Shown piece by piece: positions 7,166 through 16,087 of a stretch of 26,167 nucleotides of DNA. The DNA is from Pseudomonadota bacterium (lineage in GTDB: Bacteria > Pseudomonadota > Gammaproteobacteria > Burkholderiales > Thiobacillaceae), in the NCBI GenBank assembly GCA_021836225.1, contig JAKBJA010000068.1:1-26167 (forward strand), given 5' to 3'. Numbering within the stretch: the stretch's first letter is position 1; every line of letters begins with the position of its first letter. A program made the position numbers and the translations under genes. Under the pieces are notes generated by a model, which did no database searches, had not been told where the DNA came from, and was given only the letters and a program-made list of their open reading frames with translations.

Positions 7166-8236
7166 TCACCTCGCCTGGCCCGGCTCGGCAAAGCGCTCGC
7201 GGATTGCCACAATGCCCGGCAGTTCCTGCACGAATGCCTCGACCAGCACCGGATCGAAATGCCGGCCGCTGTTTTCCTTGATCAGATCCACCGCCGCATC
7301 GACCGTCCAGGCCTTTTTATAGGGACGCACGGAAGTCAGCGCGTCGAACACATCGGCCAGCGCCGCGATGCGGCCAGCCTGCGGAATGGCCTCGCCTGCC
7401 AGCCCGTTCGGATAGCCGCTGCCGTCCCATTTTTCGTGATGGGTGAGCGCGATTTCGCGAGCCATGCGCATCAGGTCGGAATCGTCCCCCTCGAGCAGCC
7501 TGCTGCCGATGGCGGCATGCGTCTTCATGATCTCCCACTCGTGCGGCTCGAACTTGCCCGGCTTGAGCAGGACTGCGTCGGGTATGCCGATCTTGCCGAT
7601 GTCGTGCATCGGACTGGCGTTGAGGATCAGGTCGCAGTCGGCCTCGCTCCAGCCGATGCTGCCGGCAAGCAAGGCGCAGCTGTGGCTCATGCGAAGGATG
7701 TGATTGCCGGTTTCCTCATCGCGGTACTCCGCAGCCATGCCGAGACGCTGCACGATCTGCAGGCGGGTGTGCCGCAGTTCCTCGGTGCGCGCCCGCACCA
7801 TGTCTTCCAGCACCGCCTTCTGGTCGTGCACCAGGCGATGCGCCAGTTGCGCGTCCAGCAGGTTGCGCACCCGCATCAGCAATTCGTTGCGGTCGAAAGG
7901 CTTGCCGATGAAATCGCGCGCGCCAGCAGCCAGCGCCCGCAGCAGGTAATCCTTGCCGTGCTGCGCGGTGAGAATCACGACGGGCGGCAACAAGGGATCG
8001 TTCAGCGCCTTCAGTTGCTGCATCACCTGGTAACCATCCAGATGCGGCATATTGATGTCGAGCAGGATGAGCGCGGGCCGCGTTTCACGGTAACGCGCCA
8101 GCACCTCGCGCGGATCCTCGACCAGCACCAGGTTCTTGTAGCCCTGTCCACTCAACATCTTGTCCAGCAGTTTGAGGTTGGACGGCTCGTCATCGACGAT
8201 GAGAATGCTTTCATTGCTCAGGGCGTCGGGTTTCAT
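7166..8236 (-). CDS. RpfG-type response regulator: receiver + HD-GYP phosphodiesterase
   Basis: A 356-residue protein. An N-terminal receiver domain (about 10-128) has D15/D16, phospho-acceptor D60 (LLDINMPHLDG) and K112. After a helical linker, an HD-GYP domain spans about 165-350. The metal and signature residues are present: RDEETGNH (about 172-179), HDIGKIGIP (211-219), HHEKWDGSGYP (266-276), and RIAALADVFDALTSVRPYK. HD-GYP domains hydrolyse cyclic-di-GMP, so phosphorylation probably switches c-di-GMP breakdown, which would favour motility over attachment. The ATG overlaps the stop of the upstream kinase (ATGA), with an AAGGAG ribosome binding site inside the kinase's last codons. That kinase is therefore its likely phosphodonor. 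The substrate is inferred from the family. Confidence 0.94.
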   Translation of the reverse strand: MKPDALSNESILIVDDEPSNLKLLDKMLSGQGYKNLVLVEDPREVLARYRETRPALILLDINMPHLDGYQVMQQLKALNDPLLPPVVILTAQHGKDYLLRALAAGARDFIGKPFDRNELLMRVRNLLDAQLAHRLVHDQKAVLEDMVRARTEELRHTRLQIVQRLGMAAEYRDEETGNHILRMSHSCALLAGSIGWSEADCDLILNASPMHDIGKIGIPDAVLLKPGKFEPHEWEIMKTHAAIGSRLLEGDDSDLMRMAREIALTHHEKWDGSGYPNGLAGEAIPQAGRIAALADVFDALTSVRPYKKAWTVDAAVDLIKENSGRHFDPVLVEAFVQELPGIVAIRERFAEPGQAR

Positions 8237-10623
8237 GCTCGCTTCTCCTTGCTGTCGTGCAGGCGGCCGTCGAGTACCCTGAAAAACCCGGCTACGTCCA
8301 ACGGCTTGGTCAGATATTCGCTGAACCCGGCAGCCCGGCCACGCTCGATGTCATGCGGCATGGCGCTTGCAGTGATGGCAACCACCGGAATGGCTTTCAG
8401 GCGGGCGTCGGCCTTGAACACCTCCAGCACCTGGTAGCCGTCCATGCCCGGCATGTTGATGTCGAGCAGGATCAACTCGGGGCGACGCGCCAGCGCCAGT
8501 TCGATGCCCAGCTCCGGCGTGTGGGCGGTCAGCAGATGGATGTGCGGGCGATGGCCGAGTATCTGCGCCACCAGCCTGATATTGGCCGGATTGTCCTCGA
8601 TGTAGAGCACGACATGCTGTTCCGCCCCGGCACGCCGTGCCGGTGTGGCACGCGCGTCGGCCGATCCTTCGCGATCAAGGCCATGATCGGAGCCGGGCGC
8701 GGATTCGAGCGGCAGCTCGATCCAGAAGGTGCTGCCCACGCCGACCTCGCTCTCAACCCCGACGGCGCCGCCCATCATCTCGACAATGCGCCGCGTGATG
8801 GTGAGGCCGATGCCGGTACCTTCGATGTCGCCGTGCTCGGCGTCAAGCCGGTTGAAGGGCTGGAACAGTTCCCCCAGGCGACCGGCCGGAATGCCCGCCC
8901 CGGTGTCGGCGACCCGGATGCGCAGCTGGCCGGAATCCTCCGCATGCACGTCGACGCTGACGCTGCCCCCCTCGCGGTTGTACTTGACGGCGTTGGAGAG
9001 CAGGTTGAGCAGCGCCTGCTTGAGCCGGGTACGGTCGGCGCGCACGCTCGCCCCGTCCAACGTGTGGTGTGCGAGCCGGATGCCGCGCCTGTCGGCCAGA
9101 GGCCCGACCAGGCCCAGGCAGTCCTCGATCACCGTGCACACCTCCACCGGCTCCAGCGACAGGTTGACGTGCCCGGACTCGACCTTGGCCAGGTCCAGCA
9201 CTTCGTTGATGAGTTCCAGCAGATGGTGGCCCGCCTTGAGTATCTCCCGCACGTTGTCCTGATGCTCTTCGGGCAGGCTGGCGTCGTATTCCATCAGCTG
9301 GCCGAAGCCAAGAATGGCGTTCATCGGCGTGCGCAACTCGTGGCTCATGCTGGAGAGAAACTCGGATTTGGCCTGGTTGGCGCGCTCGGCCTCTTCCTTG
9401 GCCAGCTTCATGTCCGCCGTGCGCTGCTCCACCCGCTCCTCCAGTTCTTCGTTGAGCCGCTGGAGCTGCTTCTCGGCCAGCTTACGCTCGGTGATGTCCC
9501 GCATCACCGTCGACAGATAGAGCAATTCTCCGTCCGCGTCGCGGTGGGCCAGAATGATCTGCGACACGGGGATCTCGCTGCCGTCGCGCATGTTCAGCAG
9601 CGCGGTTTCGCCAGACCAGCTGCCGTCGCGCAAGGCGGCAGGAATGCCCTGGCCAAGGATGATGTCGGTTGCCCATTGCGGGTGCACGCCAGGGATGCTC
9701 AGGTCATTGAGGGGGCGCTCGGACAGCCCGATCATTGCCCACCCGCCCCGGTTCAGGTACAGCATCTTGCCGTCAGGGTCGGCCATGCTGATGTAATCCG
9801 GCGACGTTTCAACGACGCTGATCATGCGGTCGCGCGCTTCCTCGGCAACCCGGCGCTGCCCGATTTCACTGCGCAGGGCTGCATTGGCCTGGCCGAGCGC
9901 CTCGCTGTGTTTTTCCAGGGTGTCGAGCATGTCGTTGAATTGCCGCGCAAGCTGGGCTGCTTCATCCACCCCGGGGATGTCGGCCCGCAGTTCGTGGCGA
10001 CCGCCTTGAACCGCATCCGCTACCGATTGAATGGCGTACAACCGGCGCGTCAGTTGGCGCGCTGCCAGCATGGCCAGAATGGCGGCGAGCACAACCGCGA
10101 TCAGGGTATAGAAAATTCCGTTGCGGGCAATCCGGGCAAGTTGGCCAGCAATCGATTGCTGGCCCAGACCGACGCGCACCCAGCCAATGTGATGGCCGGA
10201 AAGGGTAATCGGACTGGCGACGTCGACCATGGCCGCGTCCTGGCCCAAAAACGTCAGTTCCGCGCGTGACGGCAAATCGGTCAGATAAAGTCCGCGTCGC
10301 GTCGCGTCAGTATGGGCCAGCACCTGTCCTTTGGCATTGAGTACGATGGCATGCTGCAGATCGGGATAGCGCTCAAGGCCGCCGACAATTTCCTGCAGCC
10401 CGCTGAAGTCGCGCGATGCCACCCACACCGCCGCCGAGGTGGAGACGCTTTGGGCCAGTGCAGCCGCATGTTCGGATTGCTGCGCCAGCAGCGCCGATTG
10501 CTGCCGGCGGGTCAGATCCCAGACAAGCAGGGACATCATTGTGGCGACGACCAGCACCACGCCGACGACGAGTTGTCGCCTCAGGGTGCCTGTCAGCCAT
10601 TTTTGCAGCCCGTCGAAGATCAC
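8233..10623 (-). CDS. Hybrid sensor histidine kinase (periplasmic sensor, HAMP, PAS, HisKA, HATPase, receiver)
   Basis: A 796-residue inner-membrane kinase. TM1 lies at about 17-37, a periplasmic sensor at about 38-168 and TM2 at about 170-188. HAMP follows at about 189-243, a coiled coil, PAS at about 262-380, and a second coiled coil. The HisKA phospho-acceptor is H428 in SMSHELRTP. The HATPase domain shows the N box around N544, G1 DTGAGIP (573-579) and G2 GTGIGL (602-607). The C-terminal receiver has D721 (LLDINMPGMDG) and K773. The start is GTG at 10623, overlapping the stop of the upstream binding-protein gene by four bases (GTGA). The downstream HD-GYP regulator also overlaps by four bases. 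The context suggests the neighbouring lipoprotein presents a ligand to this sensor domain. No Hpt domain is visible, so the route from D721 to the separate regulator is unclear; H428 may phosphorylate both. Confidence 0.94.
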   Translation of the reverse strand: MIFDGLQKWLTGTLRRQLVVGVVLVVATMMSLLVWDLTRRQQSALLAQQSEHAAALAQSVSTSAAVWVASRDFSGLQEIVGGLERYPDLQHAIVLNAKGQVLAHTDATRRGLYLTDLPSRAELTFLGQDAAMVDVASPITLSGHHIGWVRVGLGQQSIAGQLARIARNGIFYTLIAVVLAAILAMLAARQLTRRLYAIQSVADAVQGGRHELRADIPGVDEAAQLARQFNDMLDTLEKHSEALGQANAALRSEIGQRRVAEEARDRMISVVETSPDYISMADPDGKMLYLNRGGWAMIGLSERPLNDLSIPGVHPQWATDIILGQGIPAALRDGSWSGETALLNMRDGSEIPVSQIILAHRDADGELLYLSTVMRDITERKLAEKQLQRLNEELEERVEQRTADMKLAKEEAERANQAKSEFLSSMSHELRTPMNAILGFGQLMEYDASLPEEHQDNVREILKAGHHLLELINEVLDLAKVESGHVNLSLEPVEVCTVIEDCLGLVGPLADRRGIRLAHHTLDGASVRADRTRLKQALLNLLSNAVKYNREGGSVSVDVHAEDSGQLRIRVADTGAGIPAGRLGELFQPFNRLDAEHGDIEGTGIGLTITRRIVEMMGGAVGVESEVGVGSTFWIELPLESAPGSDHGLDREGSADARATPARRAGAEQHVVLYIEDNPANIRLVAQILGHRPHIHLLTAHTPELGIELALARRPELILLDINMPGMDGYQVLEVFKADARLKAIPVVAITASAMPHDIERGRAAGFSEYLTKPLDVAGFFRVLDGRLHDSKEKRA

Positions 10624-11543
10624 TGTTGCTGTACCGGGCGGACTTCCTGCTCGAAGCGGGAAATATAGTCGCGCACCTTGTCATAACTTGCATTGTCGGC
10701 CGGGTGAAAGCGCGCGGTTTGCATGCCGCTCAGGATGGCCTTGCCGGCCGGCTGTTGCGCCAGTTCGATCAGCGCCTTGCGCACCTGCTCTCGAATGTCC
10801 GCCGGCACGTCGTCGCGCACCATCACCGAGTTGTTCAGCAGCGACGGGGTCTCCCAAATCATTTCGAGCTGGGCCGCCTCGGCCGGATGGTCCTTCTGGA
10901 ACAGCCGCCAGGGCGGCGGCCAGGTGGCGGCAGCGTCCGACTTGCCCAGATAGGCGTTCATGATGGAAGACTCCTGGGAGCCCACGTAGATGTTCTGGAT
11001 ATCCCGGTTGATGTCGATGCCGTGTGCATGTAGGTAATGCTGCGGCATGATCGCAGCTGCCATGGCGGTGGGCGACGGGTAGCTCACCACCTTGCCCTTG
11101 AGGTCGGCCGGCATGCGTATGCCGCTGTCCCTACGCACGACGAAAACCCCCTTGAAGTCTTCCGCATCGCCCGCCATCGCGATGACGTGATAGCCCGCCT
11201 TCATGGCATCGAGCGTCTGCCAGGGGTTGGGCAACAGGAACGCCGGCTCTCGGTCACGAAATTTCCGCTCATAGGCCTGGTAGTCGCGCGAAGCCTCCAG
11301 TTCGAAGTGCACGCCCTGCAACTGGCGGTTGAGATGATCGACCAGGGGCTGGTAGGCCGCGCTGAGTTTTTGCGGGTTATGCAGAGGGTGGATGGCAAAG
11401 CGGTAGGTCGGAATGTCCTGGCCGGCCGGGGCATGGGTGTAGTGCAGCGTTTTCGCCGGCGGGGATGCTTGTTCGCATGCCGCCAGCATAACGCTGGATA
11501 CCACGGCAGACAGCAGGCACAGGAGTTGAATTGATCGTCTCAC
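10620..11543 (-). CDS. PhnD-like periplasmic substrate-binding lipoprotein
   Basis: From the GTG at 11543 this encodes 307 residues with a lipoprotein signal peptide: MRRSIQLLCLLSAVVSSVML then the lipobox LAAC, with C23 as the lipidated cysteine. The mature part resembles the PhnD/phosphonate-type periplasmic binding family: YRFAIHPLHNPQKLSAAYQPLVDHL near the N-terminus, GKVVSYPSPTAMAAAIMPQ in the middle (a ligand-loop region), and SIMNAYLGKSDAAATW. Longer frames reaching 11720 run into cheB and lack a signal peptide, so I reject them. No permease or ATPase gene is nearby, so it is unlikely to serve transport here. Its GTGA overlap with the hybrid kinase suggests it is the kinase's ligand sensor. 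The ligand cannot be named from sequence. The ribosome binding site is poor. Confidence 0.85.
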   Translation of the reverse strand: MRRSIQLLCLLSAVVSSVMLAACEQASPPAKTLHYTHAPAGQDIPTYRFAIHPLHNPQKLSAAYQPLVDHLNRQLQGVHFELEASRDYQAYERKFRDREPAFLLPNPWQTLDAMKAGYHVIAMAGDAEDFKGVFVVRRDSGIRMPADLKGKVVSYPSPTAMAAAIMPQHYLHAHGIDINRDIQNIYVGSQESSIMNAYLGKSDAAATWPPPWRLFQKDHPAEAAQLEMIWETPSLLNNSVMVRDDVPADIREQVRKALIELAQQPAGKAILSGMQTARFHPADNASYDKVRDYISRFEQEVRPVQQQ

Positions 11544-11587
11544 GATGGGTTGTTCGACCGGCCGGCGTCCTTGATCTGGCGGCGTCC

Positions 11588-12652
11588 TCAAACCCGCATG
11601 GCTCGGTTGCCGTGCGCTGCGAAGAACTGCATCACCCGCCCCGGCAATTCGTGCAAGGGGCCGACATCGTGGGTGGCGCCGATGGCGATGGCTTCCTTGG
11701 GCATGCCGAAGACCACGCACGAGGCTTCGTCCTGCGCCAGGTTGTAGGCGCCGGCCTTTTTCATTTCCAGCATCCCTGCCGCGCCGTCCTTGCCCATGCC
11801 GGTGAGGATGACGCCGACCGCGTTCTTGCCGGCCGCGACCGCCGCCGAGTTGAACAGGACATCGACCGAGGGACGATGGCGATTGACCGGGGGGCCCTGG
11901 TCGAGTTTGGTCATGTAGTTGGCGCCGCTCCTGACCAGCAGCAGATGGGAATGCCCCGGCGCCAGATAGGCGTGGCCGGGCAGCACGCGCTCACCGCCTT
12001 CGGCTTCCTTGACGGAAATCCGGCACAGCTTGTCGAGCCGGTTGGCGAACGAACGGGTGAAGCCTTCCGGCATGTGCTGGGTGATGAGGATGCCCGGGCA
12101 ATCCGGCGGCAGCTGGATCAGGAAATCCTTGATCGCCTCGGTCCCGCCGGTCGACGCGCCGATGATGATCAGCTTCTCGCTGCTGGTGAAGGGGTTGCCC
12201 ACCGACGCCAGATGGGGGCTGGCCTGGGTGCCCGGCAAGGTGCGCGGCTTGATCCGGGCGCGCGACGCGATGCGGATCTTTTCCGCGATCAGGTCGGTGT
12301 ACTCGAGCATGCCACTCTGGATCGAGACCTTGGGCTTGGTGACGAAATCCACCGCCCCCACTTCCAGCGCGCGCATGGTGATGTCGGAGCCCCGCTCGGT
12401 CAGCGACGACACCATGACCACGGGCATCGGACGCAACCGCATCAGTTTCTCGAGAAACTCCAGGCCGTCCATCTTAGGCATCTCGACGTCCAGCGTGAGC
12501 ACGTCCGGATTGGTCTGCTTGATCAGATCGCGCGCCACCAGCGGATCGGGCGCCACGCCCACCACCTCCATGTCGGGCTGGCTGTTGATGATCTCCTTCA
12601 TCACGCTGCGGATCAGCGCCGAATCATCCACGATCAGAACCTTGATAGTCAT
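11588..12652 (-). CDS. cheB: CheB, protein-glutamate methylesterase/glutaminase
   Basis: The protein has 354 residues. The receiver domain (1-120) has D9/D10 and phospho-acceptor D55 ([12 protein letters not shown]). A linker (about 120-158) leads to the CheB methylesterase domain with catalytic triad S167 (GASTGG), H193 (TQHMP) and D289 (LTGMGKDG), each offset by three from the E. coli S164/H190/D286. It demethylates receptor glutamates when phosphorylated by CheA, giving negative feedback. The ATG has a GGAGAG ribosome binding site with 8-base spacing, and 19 bases separate it from the cheD stop. The signalling cassette begins 44 bases downstream of its stop. Confidence 0.98.
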   Translation of the reverse strand: MTIKVLIVDDSALIRSVMKEIINSQPDMEVVGVAPDPLVARDLIKQTNPDVLTLDVEMPKMDGLEFLEKLMRLRPMPVVMVSSLTERGSDITMRALEVGAVDFVTKPKVSIQSGMLEYTDLIAEKIRIASRARIKPRTLPGTQASPHLASVGNPFTSSEKLIIIGASTGGTEAIKDFLIQLPPDCPGILITQHMPEGFTRSFANRLDKLCRISVKEAEGGERVLPGHAYLAPGHSHLLLVRSGANYMTKLDQGPPVNRHRPSVDVLFNSAAVAAGKNAVGVILTGMGKDGAAGMLEMKKAGAYNLAQDEASCVVFGMPKEAIAIGATHDVGPLHELPGRVMQFFAAHGNRAMRV

Positions 12653-12671
12653 TGTGCGTACTCTCCGGCGT

Positions 12672-13280
12672 TCAGAACAGGTCGATCTCGCCGCTCACCG
12701 TATTGGTCTTGAGCCGGCTTGCGTAGTCCTGTTCCCGCTTCACCAGCGTGTAGTTGTTGAGTTGTCTGAGTTTCTTGACCAGCACCTTGCCGGTGACCGG
12801 GAAGAAATACACCTTGCGCGGATGAACATCGTTCAGATCCTCGGCAATGATGCGTATGTTTTCGGTGCGCAGAAAGTCACGCACGAATTGGGCGTTGCGC
12901 TCGCCCACGTTGATGCTGGTAAAGCCGCGCAACACGTTGCCGCCGCCAAATACCTTGGCCTCCAGGTTGTCGCGGCGGGCGCCCGCCTTGAGCAGCTGGT
13001 TGATCAGCACTTCCATGGCGTAGGCGCCGTAGCGCATCGACGCCGACATCGGGCTGCCGGCATCGCCGCCGCTGTCCGGCAGCATGAAATGATTCATGCC
13101 GCCGATTCCCGACACGCGGTCGCGGATGCAGGCCGCCACGCAGGACCCCAGCACCGTCACGATGACCATCGGCTTGCCGGTGAAGTAATACTCGCCGGGC
13201 AGGATCTTGGCGGCCTCGCAGTCGAATGACCGGTCGTAGTACAGGTTGGTCGCCAGATGTTCTTCGATGGCAGGATTCAT
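12672..13280 (-). CDS. cheD: CheD, chemoreceptor glutamine deamidase
   Basis: A 202-residue CheD. The catalytic cysteine is C47 in [12 protein letters not shown] and the histidine is H64 in GMNHFMLP; the 17-residue spacing equals that known for C27/H44 of the Thermotoga enzyme. Other family marks are [28 protein letters not shown] and [12 protein letters not shown]. CheD deamidates specific receptor glutamines so that CheR and CheB can act on them. The ATG overlaps the cheR stop (ATGA) and has an AAGGAAGG ribosome binding site within cheR. It carries an extended N-terminus of about 20 residues relative to minimal CheDs and a C-terminal basic tail, both common in proteobacterial homologues. 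Confidence 0.96.
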   Translation of the reverse strand: MNPAIEEHLATNLYYDRSFDCEAAKILPGEYYFTGKPMVIVTVLGSCVAACIRDRVSGIGGMNHFMLPDSGGDAGSPMSASMRYGAYAMEVLINQLLKAGARRDNLEAKVFGGGNVLRGFTSINVGERNAQFVRDFLRTENIRIIAEDLNDVHPRKVYFFPVTGKVLVKKLRQLNNYTLVKREQDYASRLKTNTVSGEIDLF

Positions 13281-14131
13281 GTGGCCTTCCTTGCGCCACC
13301 ATGACGGGGGTCCAGCTCATACACCGTCTTGCCGCGCAGCCTGAACGCATCGGTCGCGTACATGAAGTTCTCGGAATGTCCGGCAAACAGCAGACCCTCC
13401 GGTTTCAGCAAGGGCACAAACCGCGCAAGAATCCTGCTCTGCGTAGGCTTGTCGAAATAGATCATCACATTGCGGCAGAAGATGACATCAAACGGCCCGC
13501 TCACCGGCCAGCTGCCGGCCAGCAGATTGAGCGGCTTGAAGGTGATCAGCTGACGCAGTTCGGGGCGCACCCGCACCAGCCCTGAGCGTTCACCCTTGCC
13601 CCGCTGAAAGAAGCGCTTGACGCGACCCTGCTCCATCTTGTTGATCCGCTCGATCGGATACACCCCGTTCGCCGCCGTATCGAGCACATTGGTATCGATA
13701 TCCGTGGCGACAATGCTGACCGGCGGCGTCAGCGTGCCGAACGCCTCGCAGACCGTCATGGCGATCGAATACGGCTCCTCCCCGGTCGAACTGGCCGAAC
13801 ACCAGATCGACAGGGGGCCTTTCATATTGAGCATGTGCTCGGCAAGAATCGGGAAATGGTGCGCCTCACGAAAAAACGAGGTCAGGTTGGTGGTCAGCGC
13901 ATTGGTAAAGGCCACCCACTCCTCGCTGTCCGCCCCGCTTTCGAGCTGGTCGAGGTATTCCTCGAAGGTGTTGATGCCCTTTGCCCGCAGGCGCCGCGCC
14001 AGGCGGCTGTAGACCATCTCCTGCTTGCTTTCGCCCAGCGATATTCCCGCCTGTCGGTAAATCAGGGCGCGCACGCGGGCGAAATCGCGCGGCGTGAAAT
14101 CGAAGATCTTGGTGCTGTCCCGGTTATTCAA
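13277..14131 (-). CDS. cheR: CheR, chemoreceptor glutamate methyltransferase
   Basis: The best start is TTG at 14131, with GAGGGG seven bases upstream, giving 284 residues, the usual CheR length. The frame is open back to a GTG at 14224, but those 31 residues are not CheR-like and cross a hairpin. Domains: an N-terminal helical CheR_N ([20 protein letters not shown]), the [10 protein letters not shown] active-site segment, the SAM-binding motif [17 protein letters not shown], the beta-subdomain with GLVRVRPEL, and [10 protein letters not shown]. It methylates receptor glutamates using S-adenosylmethionine. The beta-subdomain is the part that docks receptor pentapeptides in this family. Three receptors in this window carry such a pentapeptide, which suggests a tethered CheR. 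cheD overlaps its stop by four bases. Confidence 0.95.
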   Translation of the reverse strand: MNNRDSTKIFDFTPRDFARVRALIYRQAGISLGESKQEMVYSRLARRLRAKGINTFEEYLDQLESGADSEEWVAFTNALTTNLTSFFREAHHFPILAEHMLNMKGPLSIWCSASSTGEEPYSIAMTVCEAFGTLTPPVSIVATDIDTNVLDTAANGVYPIERINKMEQGRVKRFFQRGKGERSGLVRVRPELRQLITFKPLNLLAGSWPVSGPFDVIFCRNVMIYFDKPTQSRILARFVPLLKPEGLLFAGHSENFMYATDAFRLRGKTVYELDPRHGGARKAT

Positions 14132-14212
14132 TTGAAGCCCCTCAACCGGGAAAACCGCTTGATGCAATTCCTGGCGAAACCGCCTGCGGATGCCGGAACG
14201 TCCGCTGATGCG

Positions 14213-14232
14213 CGGCAGACACACGTCTGCCG
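14213..14232 (-). repeat. Perfect 8-bp hairpin between Aer-type receptor and cheR
   Basis: CGGCAGAC (14213-14220) and GTCTGCCG (14225-14232) form a perfect stem with a four-base loop. It sits 56 bases after the stop of the upstream receptor gene and about 80 bases before the cheR TTG. There is no U-tract after it on either strand, so it is more likely an intercistronic stability or processing hairpin, or a protein-binding dyad, than a terminator. Confidence 0.45.
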
Positions 14233-14287
14233 AACCCGGCTGATGGCATTGCCCGGAAGGGGGGCGAATAGCGCATTCATATTGACG

Positions 14288-15976
14288 TTATCCAATGGCA
14301 GCCTGCTTGCGCGTGCGTGCCGATGCAGCGGCAGGCGTGGCTTTCTGCCGTATCGGTACAGGAAGGACCTTGACGCCAGCGCGACGGACAGCGGCGGCGG
14401 CCCCCTTCTTCAATTTGAAGCTGGCCACCAGTTGCGTCAGCTTGTCCGCCTGGACCTTCATGCTCTCGGACGCCGCCGCAGCCTGTTCGACCAGGGCCGC
14501 GTTCTGCTGGGTGATTTCGTCCATATGGCCCACGGCCTGGTTGACCTGATCGATTCCCGCGCTCTGCTCCACGCTGGCCGCGGCAATTCCGCCCATGATA
14601 TCCGTCACCAGTTGCACCGAGGTCACGATATCGTCCATTGCTTCGCCCATTTCGTCCACCAGCTTGCCGCCGGCATCGACCTTGCCGACGGAATCCTCGA
14701 TCAGGGTCTTGATCTCCTTGGCTGCGCCCGCACTGCGCTGCGCCAGGTTGCGCACTTCCGTGGCGACCACCGCAAAACCGCGCCCCTGCTCGCCGGCGCG
14801 CGCGGCTTCAACCGCGGCGTTCAAGGCGAGAATGTTGGTCTGGAAGGCGATGCCGTCGATGACGCCGATGATGTCGGCAATCTTCCGCGAGCTTTCCTTG
14901 ATCGAGGCCATGGTGTCGACGACCCTTCCGACAACCTGGCCCCCGCTCGTCGCGATATCGGCTGTCGACGTCACCAGCTGGCTGGCGTGGCGGGCCTGCT
15001 CGGCATTCTGCTTGACGGTGCCGGTGAGCTGCTCCATCGAACTGGCGGTTTCCTCCAGCGAGGCGGCCTGCGACTCGGTGCGTCCGGACAAATCCGTGTT
15101 GCCGGACGCAATTTCGTGCGCGCCGGCATTCACGAGATCCGTGCTTTCTGTGATCTGTCCGACCACCCATCTGAGATTGATCTGCAGCATGCGCAGTGAG
15201 TGCATCAGGCTGGCCAGCTCCGTCATGCCCGTGGCCTCGATTCTCCCGGTCAAATCGCCCGCGCTCACGCGTTCGATTTCCTGTCGGGTACGTTCCAGCG
15301 GCACCACCACGCTGCGATAGGCCAGCACGCCGAACATTCCGGCCAACGGCACGCCTGCTGCTGCAATGGCCATCTGCCAGCGCATGTAGGACCCGCTGTC
15401 ACCGGTCATCGCGAACCAGGCCAGGGTTCCCATGCAGACAAACAGCAACGCCATCGAGACGGCTGCGAGCGTCAGCATCGACTTCAGGGAAACCGCTTTC
15501 GGGGCGCCTAGTCCCGCAAACGCAGAACGCTTGACCGCCTTGCCTTCATGAATCGCGAGCGTCGTGTCGCCCGCCTTGATGGCACGGTAAGCGCCCTCTG
15601 CCGCCTGCACCTGGTCGCGGGCAGGCTTGCCGCGAACCGAGGTATAACCGACGGTTTTTCCGTTCTCGATGATGGGTGCCGTGTTGGCTTCCACCCAGTA
15701 ATGATCGCCGTTCTTGCAGCGGTTCTTCACAATGCCGGTCCACGGCTTGCCGCTCTTGAGGGTGCGCCACAAATCCGCAAAGGCCTCTACCGGCATGTCG
15801 GGGTGGCGCACGATGTTATGCGGCTGCCCCAGCAGTTCGGCTTCGGAAAAACCGCTGATGTTGATGAAGTCCTGGTTGACGTAGGTGATGTTGCCGTGAA
15901 TATCCGTCTTCGACGTCGGCGCCTCATCATCCCTCAAGACATATTCGACGTTGGTGATTGGTAAGTTGGACCGCAT
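14288..15976 (-). CDS. Aer-type PAS chemoreceptor (first of tandem pair)
   Basis: The protein has 562 residues. An N-terminal cytoplasmic PAS domain (about 10-120) carries the Aer FAD-site residues R57, H58, D60 (VRHPDMP) and W79 (PWTGIVKNR), at the same numbers as in E. coli Aer. Two hydrophobic segments (about 167-190 and 202-222) form a membrane hairpin with almost no periplasmic part. HAMP lies at about 223-275. The signalling domain has the conserved hairpin tip [20 protein letters not shown] and the methylation helices around [13 protein letters not shown]. It ends [10 protein letters not shown], without a CheR-binding pentapeptide. Family knowledge says such receptors sense redox or electron-transport state for energy taxis. 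It is a diverged paralogue of the next gene upstream. Confidence 0.93.
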   Translation of the reverse strand: MRSNLPITNVEYVLRDDEAPTSKTDIHGNITYVNQDFINISGFSEAELLGQPHNIVRHPDMPVEAFADLWRTLKSGKPWTGIVKNRCKNGDHYWVEANTAPIIENGKTVGYTSVRGKPARDQVQAAEGAYRAIKAGDTTLAIHEGKAVKRSAFAGLGAPKAVSLKSMLTLAAVSMALLFVCMGTLAWFAMTGDSGSYMRWQMAIAAAGVPLAGMFGVLAYRSVVVPLERTRQEIERVSAGDLTGRIEATGMTELASLMHSLRMLQINLRWVVGQITESTDLVNAGAHEIASGNTDLSGRTESQAASLEETASSMEQLTGTVKQNAEQARHASQLVTSTADIATSGGQVVGRVVDTMASIKESSRKIADIIGVIDGIAFQTNILALNAAVEAARAGEQGRGFAVVATEVRNLAQRSAGAAKEIKTLIEDSVGKVDAGGKLVDEMGEAMDDIVTSVQLVTDIMGGIAAASVEQSAGIDQVNQAVGHMDEITQQNAALVEQAAAASESMKVQADKLTQLVASFKLKKGAAAAVRRAGVKVLPVPIRQKATPAAASARTRKQAAIG

Positions 15977-16020
15977 TGATCAATACCTGAAAAACAAAAA
16001 ATGTGTTGCTTCTGCCCGGT

Positions 16021-16044
16021 GCCACCGGCCTGATGGCAGGTGGC
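16021..16044 (-). repeat. Hairpin between the two Aer-type genes
   Basis: GCCACC (16021-16026) pairs with GGTGGC (16039-16044). An overlapping alternative is CCGGT-gcc-ACCGG across 16017-16029. On the - strand it is followed, after about 17 bases, by a T-rich stretch (ATTTTTTGTTTTT) just before the ribosome binding site of the downstream gene. The T-run is too far from the stem for a standard terminator, so leaky termination or mRNA stabilisation is more likely. Confidence 0.35.
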
Positions 16045-16087
16045 GACATACCGTTTCGACGATCCGGATGGTCTACATGGCCTCCCC

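Noticed and set aside
8257..10269. 670-codon open frame on the + strand opposite the hybrid kinase
   Set aside because: It is a shadow of the kinase gene: high GC third positions keep the antisense frame open. The protein has no recognisable domain, and the kinase frame has a complete set of domains.
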